Assembly (NCBI GenBank): GCA_013112685.1
Contig: JABFGC010000001.1
Location: forward strand, 992,001-1,056,000
Origin: Chloroflexota bacterium
GTDB lineage: Bacteria; Chloroflexota; Anaerolineae; Anaerolineales; Villigracilaceae
Direction: 5' to 3'
DNA: 64,000 nucleotides
The stretch's first letter is position 1, and each line of letters begins with the position of its first letter. The notes beneath the pieces were generated by a model. That model saw nothing but the letters and a program-made list of their open reading frames with translations, was not told where the DNA came from and searched no databases. Made by a program: the position numbers and the translations under genes. Below, one piece after another: positions 1 to 7,720 of the stretch.

Positions 1-1092
1 GGCGGCATCGCCTTCGGCTATTTCACCTTCGAATACAAGGGGCAACTTCCCCATCTCGTGCTCCTCACGCGCAACACCTTCGATCCCTTCCAGACCGCGC
101 TCGAGCGCCTCGGTGTGGAACAGCACGTCTTTCAAACAACCAAAGCCGAGATCGCTGAAAAGAATTTGATTGAGGCGCTCACAGCAGGCGCTCCCGCGCT
201 CGTGTGGGCGGACGAATGCAGTCTTCTGTATTCCAGCAAAAAGGGAACCGCGTACTGGAACATGATTCCCATTCTCGCCTACGGCATGGATGGCGACGAT
301 GTGCTGATCGCGGATCGTTCCGCGCGCCCGTTTCGGGTCACGATGGATGCGCTGACTCAAGCCCGCGCCCGCGTCAAGGATGACAAATTCCACCTCATCA
401 CCCTCGCTTCGCCCCTGACCTCGAAACTGGTCGCGGCGACACAAAAGGGAATCTGGCAATGCATCTCCCTCTTCACCGACAAGCCGCCCAAAGGCGCGCG
501 CCATAATTTTGGTTTCGCCGCCTACGAACATTTCGCGGACATGCTCGTCAACACGCGCAATAAACAAAGTTGGGAACGTCTCTTTCCTGCGGGAGCGAAA
601 TTGTACAACGCCCTCGCAGGCACGACCGAAGCCAAAGGAATCTTCGCGCCTCCTGGAGCCTTCACCTGGATCCAAACCTTCGGCGCGGGCGACGGAGCCG
701 AGCGCGCCCTCTACGCTGACTTCCTCGATGAAGCCTCCATCCTGCTTGAGAAAAAATCCGTGAAAGAAGCGGCGAAACAATTCCGCGCGAGTCATGCCAA
801 ATGGCTTGCCTTCGCCGACGCGCTTCTCCCCTCGGATATTCCCGCCTTCCACGAAGCGAAGACACTGCTTCTGCGAAAACACCAGTCCTTTGTGGAAAAA
901 GGCGAAGACGCCGCCGATGAGATTCGCGAGATCAACACGCGCCTGAAAAAACTCGAAGCGGACATGGCAAAGAACTTCCCGTTGACTCCATCTCAAACCG
1001 CCGAACTCCGCGCTCACCTGCGCCAGCGTGTTTTGGACATTCTGGAAACCGAGAAAAATGGGATTGAGTTATTGCAGAACGGCATGAAATGA
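1..1092 (+). CDS. BtrH N-terminal/DUF4872-type protein (5' end missing)
   Basis: The frame is open from base 1, so the true start lies upstream of the window; a GTG at 58 is in frame but internal. The N-terminal part (GGIAFGYFTFEYKG, then a segment with LVWADECSLLY and a hydrophobic IPILAYGMDGDDVLIADRS stretch) resembles the butirosin-biosynthesis BtrH N-terminal domain, a cysteine-peptidase-like fold. The C-terminal half is alpha-helical and fits DUF4872. Members are found beside peptide and secondary-metabolite genes, but no such cluster is visible here, so the function is unknown. It ends 7 bp before the next gene on the same strand, which suggests co-transcription. Confidence 0.7.
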   Translation, partial: GGIAFGYFTFEYKGQLPHLVLLTRNTFDPFQTALERLGVEQHVFQTTKAEIAEKNLIEALTAGAPALVWADECSLLYSSKKGTAYWNMIPILAYGMDGDDVLIADRSARPFRVTMDALTQARARVKDDKFHLITLASPLTSKLVAATQKGIWQCISLFTDKPPKGARHNFGFAAYEHFADMLVNTRNKQSWERLFPAGAKLYNALAGTTEAKGIFAPPGAFTWIQTFGAGDGAERALYADFLDEASILLEKKSVKEAAKQFRASHAKWLAFADALLPSDIPAFHEAKTLLLRKHQSFVEKGEDAADEIREINTRLKKLEADMAKNFPLTPSQTAELRAHLRQRVLDILETEKNGIELLQNGMK

Positions 1093-1099
1093 GACAACT

Positions 1100-1522
1100 A
1101 TGAAAGAAATGACAATTCAAATCCTGCGTTTTGTCTTGGGCGTTTTCCTCGGTCTGGCTGTCATTTCCCTGATTGCCGAAAGCGTCGAATTCGAGCTTAT
1201 CACCTTGGTCAACGGCGGCGCAACCTCCGACATGGATGTCTACTTCGGCATTCGCAACCGTCTCTGGTTCCTGATCCTCAAATTCATCTACAACGGGTTC
1301 GCCGCGTTCGTCGGAGGTTGGCTTGCCAAAACACTCGCCTCGCGCTGGAAGGTCGCCTGCGTCATTACCCTTGCCGTAATCCAGACAGTCTCCTTTATCT
1401 GGGGCATGACTCTCTCCGAATTTGCAGGGACCACTCCTGCCTGGGCATGGATTCTTCTCGCCATCGAAATGCCGATCTTGATCCTCCTCGGTGGAAGGCT
1501 GCGCGCAAGACCTTTGTTATAA
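1100..1522 (+). CDS. Small polytopic membrane protein
   Basis: The 140-residue product has about four hydrophobic segments: residues 8-25, 50-70, 78-98 and 112-132. The family is not recognised. It starts with ATG 7 bp after the preceding stop, so it is probably in the same operon as the BtrH-like gene. The protein is very hydrophobic, has no long soluble domain and ends in a short basic tail ([10 protein letters not shown]), consistent with an inner-membrane protein with both ends inside. Its function cannot be inferred from the sequence. Confidence 0.65.
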   Translation: MKEMTIQILRFVLGVFLGLAVISLIAESVEFELITLVNGGATSDMDVYFGIRNRLWFLILKFIYNGFAAFVGGWLAKTLASRWKVACVITLAVIQTVSFIWGMTLSEFAGTTPAWAWILLAIEMPILILLGGRLRARPLL

Positions 1523-1583
1523 TGTCCGTAAAAGAGACACATTCCCATCCGCTTTATCGGTTCATCCACGGAAAGGAGCAAAC

Positions 1584-1955
1584 ACGGAACTCGGTAACTT
1601 TTCGATTAGTCTGTCGGTGAAAGATATCAAGGTTTCCAAAGATTTTTACGAGAAGCTCGGGTTCAAGGAATTCATGGGGGATCTTTCACAGAACTGGCTC
1701 ATCCTCAAGAACGGGGAGCATACGATAGGTCTGTTTCAAGGGATGTTCGAGCGCAATATGTTTACCTTTAACCCTGGCTGGGACAATCGGGCTCAAAAAC
1801 TGGATACATTCACGGATGTGCGCGAACTTCAGAAACAGTTGAAAGCACAGGGCGTGGAGTTCATCGCCGAGGCAGACGAGAATACAACGGGTCCCGCCAG
1901 TTTTATGCTGATAGATCCCGACGGCAACCCGATTCTCATTGATCAGCATGTCTAA
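1584..1955 (+). CDS. VOC (glyoxalase/bleomycin-resistance fold) protein with apparent ACG start
   Basis: The product has the paired beta-alpha-beta-beta-beta layout of the vicinal oxygen chelate family: an N-terminal [21 protein letters not shown] module and a C-terminal [17 protein letters not shown] strand. The protein most likely begins at 1584, where AGGAG is followed by five bases and then ACG GAA CTC, giving the family-typical (M)[15 protein letters not shown]. The only upstream canonical start in frame is a GTG at 1491 inside the previous gene, and it would add 31 unrelated residues. Either ACG is used as a start or an ATG has been miscalled. The substrate is unknown. Confidence 0.75.
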   Translation, partial: TELGNFSISLSVKDIKVSKDFYEKLGFKEFMGDLSQNWLILKNGEHTIGLFQGMFERNMFTFNPGWDNRAQKLDTFTDVRELQKQLKAQGVEFIAEADENTTGPASFMLIDPDGNPILIDQHV

Positions 1956-1966
1956 TCGGAGACCGG

Positions 1967-2058
1967 CAACTGATCCGATTACGAAACGATGATGGCCGAA
2001 AAATCCGGCAAAGACCTCACCCCGCATCGAGTGAAATATAGAACGCTAAAACGATAAG
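1967..2058 (+). repeat. Degenerate gene-tail relic, copy A
   Basis: This segment just after the VOC gene reads as a conserved C-terminal fragment (SDYETMMAEKSGKDLTPH, then RVKYRTLKR and a stop), interrupted upstream by an in-frame TGA. Two further diverged copies lie at 3477-3572 and 3655-3745. The shared core is GATTACGA..CGATGATG followed by a CCGCATCG.GTGAAAT block. It looks like the decayed 3' end of one gene family, left by duplication. Confidence 0.5.
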
Positions 2059-2068
2059 CAAGATTCAT

Positions 2069-2152
2069 GTCGTTGCAAAGGGGAGCGGGGCGACGACGAA
2101 GCAATCTCCTCGTCGAGTCGGGGATTGCTTCGCAACAAACGCTCGCAATAAC
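2069..2152. repeat. Dispersed inverted repeat (GTCGTTGC...GAAGCAATC type)
   Basis: The GCGACGACGAAGCAATC arm is followed by an imperfect inverse arm (GGGATTGCTTCGCAAC), giving an intergenic palindromic repeat. A related, more degraded form lies at about 54758-54830. No coding capacity was seen. Confidence 0.45.
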
Positions 2153-2162
2153 ATGGGCGCAT

Positions 2163-2199
2163 AAAAGTGACAGTCACCTTCAAAGTGACTGTCACTTTT
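2163..2199. terminator. Perfect hairpin, probable rho-independent terminator
   Basis: The 15-base arm AAAAGTGACAGTCAC (2163-2177) and its exact inverse (2185-2199) enclose a 7-base loop and are flanked by A and T runs, so it could act on either strand. It separates the VOC gene and relic from the TetR promoter. It shares an ACTGTCA core with hairpins at 7690-7720, 23025-23063 and 25488-25523. Confidence 0.6.
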
Positions 2200-2206
2200 T
2201 ATACCC

Positions 2207-2256
2207 TTGACAACCAGACGTAAACTAATATAATTAGTTTTATCTAATACTATTAG
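2207..2256 (+). promoter_or_regulatory. Promoter with twin TetR operator
   Basis: TTGACA (2207-2212) is followed by a 16-bp spacer and TATAAT (2229-2234). Two palindromes overlap the -10 and the start region: CTAATATAATTAG (2225-2237) and the perfect CTAATACTATTAG (2244-2256). The same two elements in the same order precede the paralogous regulator at 3850. Autorepression by the encoded TetR protein is the natural reading. The ATG at 2260 has no Shine-Dalgarno sequence, and the predicted leader is only about 20 nt. Confidence 0.75.
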
Positions 2257-2259
2257 TTT

Positions 2260-2895
2260 ATGAAAACAAGAAGCAAACCCACCCCCTCCGTTCGACGGCG
2301 GCGCAACCGCGAAGCCATGATCCAAGCCATCCTCGAAACCGCGCGTGAAATCATGCGCGAGGAGGGCGTCGCTGCATTGACCATGCACGAACTGGCGCGC
2401 AGGCTTGAGATCCGCCCGCCTTCGCTTTACAACTATAACAACTCCAAAATGGAAATCTACGACGAACTGTTCCGCCTGGGCTTCGAGTTGTTCAGCCGTG
2501 CCATGCAGGAAGCCGCCGATGGTGCGGGATCGATTTTCGATGACATGCGGCGAAGCATGGAAGCCTACATGAACTTTGCGCTGCAAAATCCAGAACTTTT
2601 CAAATTGTGTTTTGAGCGCCATGTGCCTGGCTTCGTCCCGTCACAGGAAAGCATGAAGGTGGTCAACAAGGTAATCGAGAACACCATGTCGAGGATCAAC
2701 TTGTGGGCGGAAAGAGGCGGGTTCGACCCAAAAATTCCCATGGACAAAGCCTTCGACCTGGTCAATGCCATGATGCACGGATTGGCTTCCATGCACCTTG
2801 CGAACGATCCGCAGGCTCCCATGGGCGAAGGCAGATTTGGCAGACTTATCCCTGACGCGGTCAGGGTGTTTGAACAAGCCTGGAAAACGGCTTGA
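2260..2895 (+). CDS. TetR/AcrR-family transcriptional regulator (copy 1)
   Basis: The 211-residue product has the TetR helix-turn-helix at about residues 20-65 (TMHELARRLEIRPPSLYNY, then KMEIYDELFRLGF). A helical ligand-binding C-terminal domain follows, with the FKLCFERHVPGFVPS segment seen in WHG-type TetR proteins. It is closely related along its length to the regulator at 3850-4482, and both have the same operator pair overlapping the promoter. It is followed after 24 bp by a cupin gene with its own Shine-Dalgarno sequence (AAAGGAG), so the two probably form one operon. The ligand is unknown. TetR/AcrR regulators usually repress themselves and neighbouring genes. Confidence 0.88.
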   Translation: MKTRSKPTPSVRRRRNREAMIQAILETAREIMREEGVAALTMHELARRLEIRPPSLYNYNNSKMEIYDELFRLGFELFSRAMQEAADGAGSIFDDMRRSMEAYMNFALQNPELFKLCFERHVPGFVPSQESMKVVNKVIENTMSRINLWAERGGFDPKIPMDKAFDLVNAMMHGLASMHLANDPQAPMGEGRFGRLIPDAVRVFEQAWKTA

Positions 2896-2919
2896 CTTTT
2901 ATCCGTAAAGGAGACCAAT

Positions 2920-3432
2920 ATGTTAAAAGTCGGTGATGTCCTTGATATGGGTCCGTTTCAAATCAAGTTGACGGTGAAGAAGTTTACCAAAGAGACCCTC
3001 GACGTGGAGATAGAGTTGGGACCGCGTTCTGGCGGGACTCCGATCCACATTCATCCTCATGCGCTCGAAACCTATGAGGTGCTCGAAGGTCGTTTCGATG
3101 CGTATGTAGATGGCATCTGGAAGACCTATCAGGCTGGCGAAAAGGCAGAGGTCCCGAAAGGCGTGCCGCATTCCTTCCGCAACAATAGTGACGCGAAGAC
3201 GCGCGTCTACAACACGCATCAGCCCGCCCTGAAAATGGCTCAATATTTCGAAGGGCTGCACAAGATCGCCCACAGCGGCGTGACGAAGAACGGAGAGGTC
3301 ACGTTCAAAGCCATGCTCTATCTGTCGCTGCTCATGCTGAGTTTCAAGGATGAGATCATCCCAGTCAACCCGCCCGCGCCGGTCGCCAGTGTGCTTGGAT
3401 TCCTTGGCAAACTGGCAGGCTATAGAATTTGA
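2920..3432 (+). CDS. Cupin-domain protein
   Basis: The 170-residue product carries cupin motif 1 (GGTPIHIHPHALETYEVLEG, with likely metal ligands H43, H45 and E50) and motif 2 (GEKAEVPKGVPHSFRN, H84). A hydrophobic C-terminal extension (residues about 125-170) could be a membrane-associated helix. The start follows AAAGGAG at a good distance. Its position right after a TetR gene suggests it is controlled by that regulator. The reaction cannot be told; single-domain cupins of this kind range from dioxygenases and isomerases to binding proteins. Confidence 0.8.
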   Translation: MLKVGDVLDMGPFQIKLTVKKFTKETLDVEIELGPRSGGTPIHIHPHALETYEVLEGRFDAYVDGIWKTYQAGEKAEVPKGVPHSFRNNSDAKTRVYNTHQPALKMAQYFEGLHKIAHSGVTKNGEVTFKAMLYLSLLMLSFKDEIIPVNPPAPVASVLGFLGKLAGYRI

Positions 3433-3476
3433 GTAAAAAAGCAGCGCGGGTTACAAGCCTTGTTGCACTTACGATC

Positions 3477-3572
3477 ATCGGCAATGGGTTCGATTACGAA
3501 GCGATGATGACCGAAAAGTTCGGGAAGGATTAACTCCGCATCGGGTGAAATATCGAACATTGAAGAGGTAAT
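3477..3572 (+). repeat. Degenerate gene-tail relic, copy B
   Basis: Second copy of the relic described at 1967-2058 (GATTACGA.GCGATGATGACCGAAAA, then an AACTCCGCATCGGGTGAAAT block). It lies directly after the cupin gene and reads as FDYEAMMTEKFGKD before a stop. Confidence 0.5.
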
Positions 3573-3580
3573 CCGAATCA

Positions 3581-3650
3581 TGTCATTCTGAGCGAAGCGA
3601 AGAATCTCTACGATAATTTTAGAGACCCTTCGCTATCGCTCAGGGTGACA
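3581..3650. repeat. Dispersed inverted repeat (TGTCATTCTGAGCGAAG type)
   Basis: TGTCATTCTGAGCGAAGCG and the inverse arm CGCTATCGCTCAGGGTGACA enclose a short AT-rich centre. The arm is the kind of GAGC-AAGTC/GAAG repeat widespread in environmental genomes. A short piece of a related sequence appears in frame inside the B12-binding gene near 47570-47605. Confidence 0.5.
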
Positions 3651-3654
3651 TACG

Positions 3655-3745
3655 CGGCAACTGGTCCGATTACGAGACGATGATGACAGAAAATTCGGCA
3701 AAGATCTAACTCCGCATCGGGTGAAATTTCGGACCGCGAAGGAAT
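3655..3745 (+). repeat. Degenerate gene-tail relic, copy C
   Basis: Third copy of the relic (GGCAACTGGTCCGATTACGA reading GNWSDYETMMTENSAKI). It retains the Trp codon that has become TGA in copy A. It lies between the inverted repeat and the second TetR promoter. Confidence 0.5.
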
Positions 3746-3795
3746 GACCCCCCCGTTGGGGGCGGACCTACGTGTCCGTCCCTATTTATTTCTCC

Positions 3796-3845
3796 TTGAC
3801 AAAATCAATTTTCCTAATATAATTAGTAATAACTAATAGTATTAG
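3796..3845 (+). promoter_or_regulatory. Promoter with twin TetR operator (second copy)
   Basis: TTGACA (3796-3801), a 16-bp spacer and TATAAT (3818-3823) are overlapped by CTAATATAATTAG (3814-3826) and the perfect palindrome CTAATAGTATTAG (3833-3845). The ATG at 3850 follows 4 bp later without a Shine-Dalgarno sequence. The layout matches 2207-2256, so the two regulators probably bind each other's sites. Confidence 0.75.
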
Positions 3846-3849
3846 GAAA

Positions 3850-4482
3850 ATGAAGACTATCTCCTTTTCTCCCCGCGTCCAGCGCAACCGCGAAGCCACC
3901 ATCCAATCCATCCTTGATGTCGCGCGCGACATCATGCGCGAGGAAGGCGTCGCGGCGCTTTCCATGCAGGAACTCGCCCGCCGCATGGACATGCGCGCCC
4001 CATCCCTCTACAACTATTTCTCAGGCAAGATGGACATCTACGACGCGCTCTTCCGTCTTGGATTCAAACTATGGGGTGAAATCGTCGAAAAGGTTGCGCA
4101 GGAATCCGCGACCTTTCAAGACGAAATTGGACGCATCCTCGAAGACTACATGACCTTCGCGCTCGAAAACCCCGAACTCTACCAACTTTGTTTCGAGCGA
4201 CCCGTGCCGGGTTTTGTCCCTTCAAAAGAAAGCCTCGACTTAAGTTTCGGCATCCTTAAGCGCTCCCGTCAACGCGTGGAAAACTACAAACGTGAAATTG
4301 ACACCGAACTTTCCAGCGAACAGATCCTGGACCTGACCATCGCCGTCTCTCATGGGCTGACCGCCTTGCACATGGCGAACGAACCGCATCTCCCTGTCGG
4401 GAAGGGAAGGTTTGGGTCGTTGATCCCAGCCGCAAGGTCCATGCTTGAAGCGTATTTGCTCGGAAACGGAGAATCCAAATGA
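3850..4482 (+). CDS. TetR/AcrR-family transcriptional regulator (copy 2)
   Basis: The 210-residue paralogue of 2260-2895 has the HTH at about residues 18-60 (SMQELARRMDMRAPSLYNY, KMDIYDALFRLGF). Its C-terminal domain has the same LCFERPVPGFVPSKES landmark and the same final GKGRFGSLIP motif. Its stop overlaps the start of the DinB-like gene (ATGA at 4479-4482), so the two are translationally coupled. Autoregulation through the twin operator at 3814-3845 is likely, and cross-regulation with copy 1 is plausible because the operators are nearly identical. Confidence 0.88.
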   Translation: MKTISFSPRVQRNREATIQSILDVARDIMREEGVAALSMQELARRMDMRAPSLYNYFSGKMDIYDALFRLGFKLWGEIVEKVAQESATFQDEIGRILEDYMTFALENPELYQLCFERPVPGFVPSKESLDLSFGILKRSRQRVENYKREIDTELSSEQILDLTIAVSHGLTALHMANEPHLPVGKGRFGSLIPAARSMLEAYLLGNGESK

Positions 4483-5303
4483 CCGCTGTCCTTTTCCCTG
4501 CGACCGTCGCCCGCGCCGAAGACATTTCCTATCCCAAAGCGGATGAAGCCCACCGCCTCATGACCGACGCCTTTGCCTGTTTTATGCGTCTCATAGAGTC
4601 CCTCCACCCCGACGATTGGTCCAAACCCACTCCCTGCGCGGAATGGGACGTGCACGATATGGTCGCGCACCAGGCGGGCGGCTACCTTAGCGGAGTCAGT
4701 TACAGGGAGATGTTCCGTCAATACACGCGCATTCCAAAACCAGGCCAACTCCCCGAAGACGCGATCAACGCGCTTCAAGTGAACGAACGCAAGCACATGA
4801 CGCCCGCCGAACTGATCGCGGAATTGAAACAGACCGGACCCAAAGCCATCCACAACTGGGCTTATGGATTCCGCGCCGTCAAATGGATTGCCGTCCCTCA
4901 CGCCATTGCTGGATTCATGTCGCTTCGGTATTTGATGTGGGTCATTCACAGCCGCGATACGTGGATGCACCGCCTCGACATCTGCCGTGCCGTGAACCGT
5001 CCCTTCGAGCAGACGCACGAACACGACGGGCGCATCGTCGAACTGGTGGTGCGGGATGCGGCGAAGAAATTGAGCAAACGCCTCGCCAATTGCGCCATCA
5101 CGCTTTGCCTGACCGGAATCGCGGGCGGCATTTGGAGGATTGGCAAAGGCGAACCCGCCGCTGAAATGAAAATGGACGCGCTCGATTTCAACATCTTTAT
5201 ATCGGGACGTTTTTCCCACGAAGAAGGCATGAAACGCGCGCGGATGTCGGGCGACAGATCCCTTGTGGAAAATGCTTTCAGAGATTTATTGATTCTATAC
5301 TAA
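4479..5303 (+). CDS. DinB/MDMPI-N-like protein (TIGR03083-type)
   Basis: The 274-residue product has an N-terminal helical domain of the mycothiol-dependent maleylpyruvate isomerase/DinB superfamily: LIESLHPDDWSKPTPCAEWD, then VHDMVAHQAGGYLSGV, and HSRDTWMHRLDICRAV further on. The His residues in DMVAHQ and in WMHRLD fit the usual metal site. The C-terminal part holds an SCP2-like segment. The start overlaps the upstream TetR stop by 4 bp. These proteins are often thiol-dependent transferases in Actinobacteria. The thiol and substrate here are unknown. Confidence 0.75.
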   Translation: MTAVLFPATVARAEDISYPKADEAHRLMTDAFACFMRLIESLHPDDWSKPTPCAEWDVHDMVAHQAGGYLSGVSYREMFRQYTRIPKPGQLPEDAINALQVNERKHMTPAELIAELKQTGPKAIHNWAYGFRAVKWIAVPHAIAGFMSLRYLMWVIHSRDTWMHRLDICRAVNRPFEQTHEHDGRIVELVVRDAAKKLSKRLANCAITLCLTGIAGGIWRIGKGEPAAEMKMDALDFNIFISGRFSHEEGMKRARMSGDRSLVENAFRDLLILY

Positions 5304-5314
5304 GGAGAACCTGA

Positions 5315-5453
5315 CATGAATACTTTCCTGCTGCCACAATGAGTACTATCGCCCCTGGCCGCGACTGAAACCGCTCGAAAAATCGCGGCAGGCGGGTTAT
5401 CCACACACGCAATCGCGGATGCCCACATCCATTTCCAGTGTGATTCACTTTAA
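5315..5453 (+). pseudogene. Probable remnant of a short gene
   Basis: A good Shine-Dalgarno sequence (AAGGAGAACC) directly follows the DinB-like gene and leads into ATG AAT ACT TTC CTG, but the frame closes after about eight codons. About 110 further bases have no good frame before the Shine-Dalgarno sequence of the next gene. I infer the start of a gene whose body has been lost. No family is recognised. Confidence 0.3.
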
Positions 5454-5487
5454 AGTCACCCTCAATCCACGAAAGGAGATCCATCTC

Positions 5488-5973
5488 ATGTCAACGTTAA
5501 GTCAATTTACCAGCAAAGGAACAGGGCAGAATTGGGTCAAATGGCTCATCGCAACTTTGGTGCCTGCGGCCATCGCCTTCCTGGCGAGTCCCAGCGGTCC
5601 CTTCGGTTCGTTTTGGCGACCCTCCACCGATGTCCCACCGCCTACGAATGCCCAACTGCCGCTGTTTCTTCTTTTGAATGTCGCCGAAGTGCTGGCATTT
5701 GGAATCGGCGTGTCGTTCCTGATTTTCGGCTATCCCACCGTGCGGCGTGTGCTGCCTCGAGCAAAGGGTCTTGCATTCGTGGCATATCTTTCGATTGCGT
5801 GGCTACTCGTCAACTGGTGGCCCCATGACAGCCTGCACATCGCAAACGGGACCGACATTGGCGGCCTCCTGGCGATAGAGTACGCATTTCACGTCACGCT
5901 GATCGTTGCGGGCGTGATCCTCGTTTACTTCTTTCTCGCCCTGGCGCGCCAGCAGAGTTTACCGCCTCGGTGA
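5488..5973 (+). CDS. Four-helix integral membrane protein
   Basis: The 161-residue product has hydrophobic segments at about residues 18-36, 57-82, 94-112 and 130-153. The start is the ATG at 5488, preceded by GAAAGGAG at 8 bp; upstream codons in the same frame are not protein-like. The polar loop after helix 1 contains the proline-rich WRPSTDVPPPTNAQ. No family is recognised. It is the last gene of the rightward block, and two hairpins follow. Confidence 0.65.
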   Translation: MSTLSQFTSKGTGQNWVKWLIATLVPAAIAFLASPSGPFGSFWRPSTDVPPPTNAQLPLFLLLNVAEVLAFGIGVSFLIFGYPTVRRVLPRAKGLAFVAYLSIAWLLVNWWPHDSLHIANGTDIGGLLAIEYAFHVTLIVAGVILVYFFLALARQQSLPPR

Positions 5974-6048
5974 GTCAGCGGAACGTGAGTGGACCGGCTG
6001 AGTCGCGCGCTCCACTCGTGCCGTTTGCCGCCATGGCCAGCAGGGTTC

Positions 6049-6086
6049 GTGAAGACAGGAAGGCGTAATCGTCTTCCTGTCTTCAC
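6049..6086. repeat. Perfect inverted repeat downstream of the membrane protein gene
   Basis: The 14-base arms GTGAAGACAGGAAG (6049-6062) and CTTCCTGTCTTCAC (6073-6086) enclose a 10-base loop. There is no T run, so it may be an RNA-stabilising hairpin or half of a compound terminator with 6163-6210. Confidence 0.5.
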
Positions 6087-6162
6087 ATTGGCTTTCGGAA
6101 TGGCTGCCGTCTGCGTGATCGCCCTCGCGGGATTACGGGCGGGTTGATTTCACCACAACCGG

Positions 6163-6210
6163 AAAATCAGGAGACAGCCATCCATTATGCGGCGGCTGTC
6201 TCCTGATTTT
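6163..6210. terminator. Bidirectional rho-independent terminator
   Basis: The 17-base perfect arms (6163-6179 and 6194-6210) are AAAATCAGGAGACAGCC and its inverse. They enclose a 14-base loop and are flanked by A and T runs. The element lies between the convergent genes at 5488-5973 and 6302-7663 and could serve both. Confidence 0.7.
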
Positions 6211-6234
6211 ATTTCGCCAAACTCTGTGAGAGCG

Positions 6235-6268
6235 CTCTCCGCTTTACATTTCCACCGCCGCCGCTTCC
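6235..6268. repeat. 34-bp direct repeat, left copy
   Basis: This segment matches 7717-7750 at 32 of 34 positions. The right copy covers the last codons and stop of the BNR-repeat gene; this left copy is a detached fragment of that gene's 3' end on the other side of the membrane protein gene at 6302-7663. Confidence 0.6.
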
Positions 6269-6301
6269 GTACATGAGTGCGCCGAGGTATTCAACATCCG
6301 A

Positions 6302-7663
6302 TTAAGGGTCGGTTTTTTGTTTTTTGGAGTGAAGGAGAAGGAGGGATGAAGCCAGCGTCACCGCCACGTTCCAAAGCACCAGCCGAAAATCACAGGCGGT
6401 GGCGGCAAAGAAATACGCCAGTCCATACAAAGTTCCGCTTGCGCTAAAAGAAAGCGCAACGACCGCATTCGCATTGGCGCGCTTTCTCAAGACGAGGAAA
6501 AGCGAGAGGACAAACAACGTCAGTGAGAAAAATATGTACACCCAGTTCCAATACAGCGGACTTTCCCGCAACGGTTCGACCAGCGCAAAGAGACGGTCTG
6601 TGACCAGGCTCGCGGAGAAATAGTTGCCATCACTGTAGTAGTAGCCTTTGGGCTTGTAGATGGTCTCTTCGTAATAATACGGACCGCACGCCTTGCTAAC
6701 GCTGATCCCCATTGTGGCGGCGAAGACCCTTGCGCGGTGGTCAAGGTAGGCGCGCGGATGTTCCACTACGGTTTTGATCCAAATATTGGTCAGATCCTGC
6801 ACCTGCTCCGGCTCATAAAGAATTTTGAAATGGATGGCAGTGAAATCGGGCCAATACAAATTCTTCACCGAACGGGTCTGATAGATATGCCGCAGGTCTT
6901 TCATCGAAGGCTGTTCGGAGGAAGCAAGATATTCCGGCAGGAGATCGGTTTTGAGTTTCAGGGAAATGCCCGTCAGGTCGTGCACCATGACCTGCTGGAA
7001 CGGATAGGCTTTGATTTTTATAAGCGAAGCGCTCCATATATTTCCAAGCAAAAGCAAGACGGTGAAGAACGTGCCGCCCGAAAGAACAACCCGCCAAAAC
7101 GGAGCGAACCGACCCACGACGGCGGACTTCATGTTTGTAAATGCCCAGCCTGCATAAAGGAACAATGGCAGCGCCGCCGGAACTGCGTTGTGCCGGGTGA
7201 GCATTCCGTAGGCGAGGAAAACCAGCCCGGCAAGAAACAAGGAAAGCGACCTTCTTTGCTGGGAATGCAGGATCAGCGCAAACCCAAAAAGAAATACCGC
7301 CATCATCAGCACGTCCTTGATGACGGCGCTCAAAAGCATGAACACGGGCGGGAAGAAACCGATCAGTAGATACAGGCTTCGATTCAACAGCCGCGCGGAA
7401 ACCAGACTGACCAGCATCCCCCAGCCGGACCAAAACAAAACTACCTGAAGCAGGAACATACCGAGAGGTCCGGGCGCGATCCGATCCAGCAATCCCCACG
7501 TCCAGGACATGACGGGCGGATGCCAGTCGTTGAAGAGGCCGCTCCTGCCCTGTCCCAATTGGTCCACCGCGTCGGTATTCATGTAACCCGGTTGAAAGAT
7601 AAAAAGAGTCGCTGCAATGCAGGCAGCGAGCAACAAGAGGAATGGAATGTTTTTGGCGGTCAT
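6302..7663 (-). CDS. Polytopic membrane protein, glycosyltransferase-like (GT-C type)
   Basis: The 453-residue product has about 10-12 transmembrane helices, with a large outside loop at about residues 225-340. The first loop carries the acidic pair in GYMNTDAVDQLGQ followed by a WHPPVMSW motif, as in GT-C membrane glycosyltransferases that use polyprenyl-linked sugars and in DUF6020-type proteins. The gene is isolated: its 3' end faces a bidirectional terminator and its 5' end follows the terminator of the BNR gene. It is flanked by a 34-bp direct repeat, so it may have been inserted. The sugar and acceptor are unknown. Confidence 0.65.
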   Translation of the reverse strand: MTAKNIPFLLLLAACIAATLFIFQPGYMNTDAVDQLGQGRSGLFNDWHPPVMSWTWGLLDRIAPGPLGMFLLQVVLFWSGWGMLVSLVSARLLNRSLYLLIGFFPPVFMLLSAVIKDVLMMAVFLFGFALILHSQQRRSLSLFLAGLVFLAYGMLTRHNAVPAALPLFLYAGWAFTNMKSAVVGRFAPFWRVVLSGGTFFTVLLLLGNIWSASLIKIKAYPFQQVMVHDLTGISLKLKTDLLPEYLASSEQPSMKDLRHIYQTRSVKNLYWPDFTAIHFKILYEPEQVQDLTNIWIKTVVEHPRAYLDHRARVFAATMGISVSKACGPYYYEETIYKPKGYYYSDGNYFSASLVTDRLFALVEPLRESPLYWNWVYIFFSLTLFVLSLFLVLRKRANANAVVALSFSASGTLYGLAYFFAATACDFRLVLWNVAVTLASSLLLLHSKKQKTDP

Positions 7664-7684
7664 TTCAGGCGATTATACAGCCTC

Positions 7685-7720
7685 AAAAAAGAGACTGTCA
7701 CCTTTACGATGGCAGTCTCT
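7685..7720 (-). terminator. Rho-independent terminator of the BNR-repeat gene
   Basis: Read leftward, AGAGACTG (7720-7713), a 15-base loop and its inverse (7697-7690) are followed by six T. The element lies just past the stop of the BNR gene. It separates that gene from the membrane protein gene on the same strand. Confidence 0.65.
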
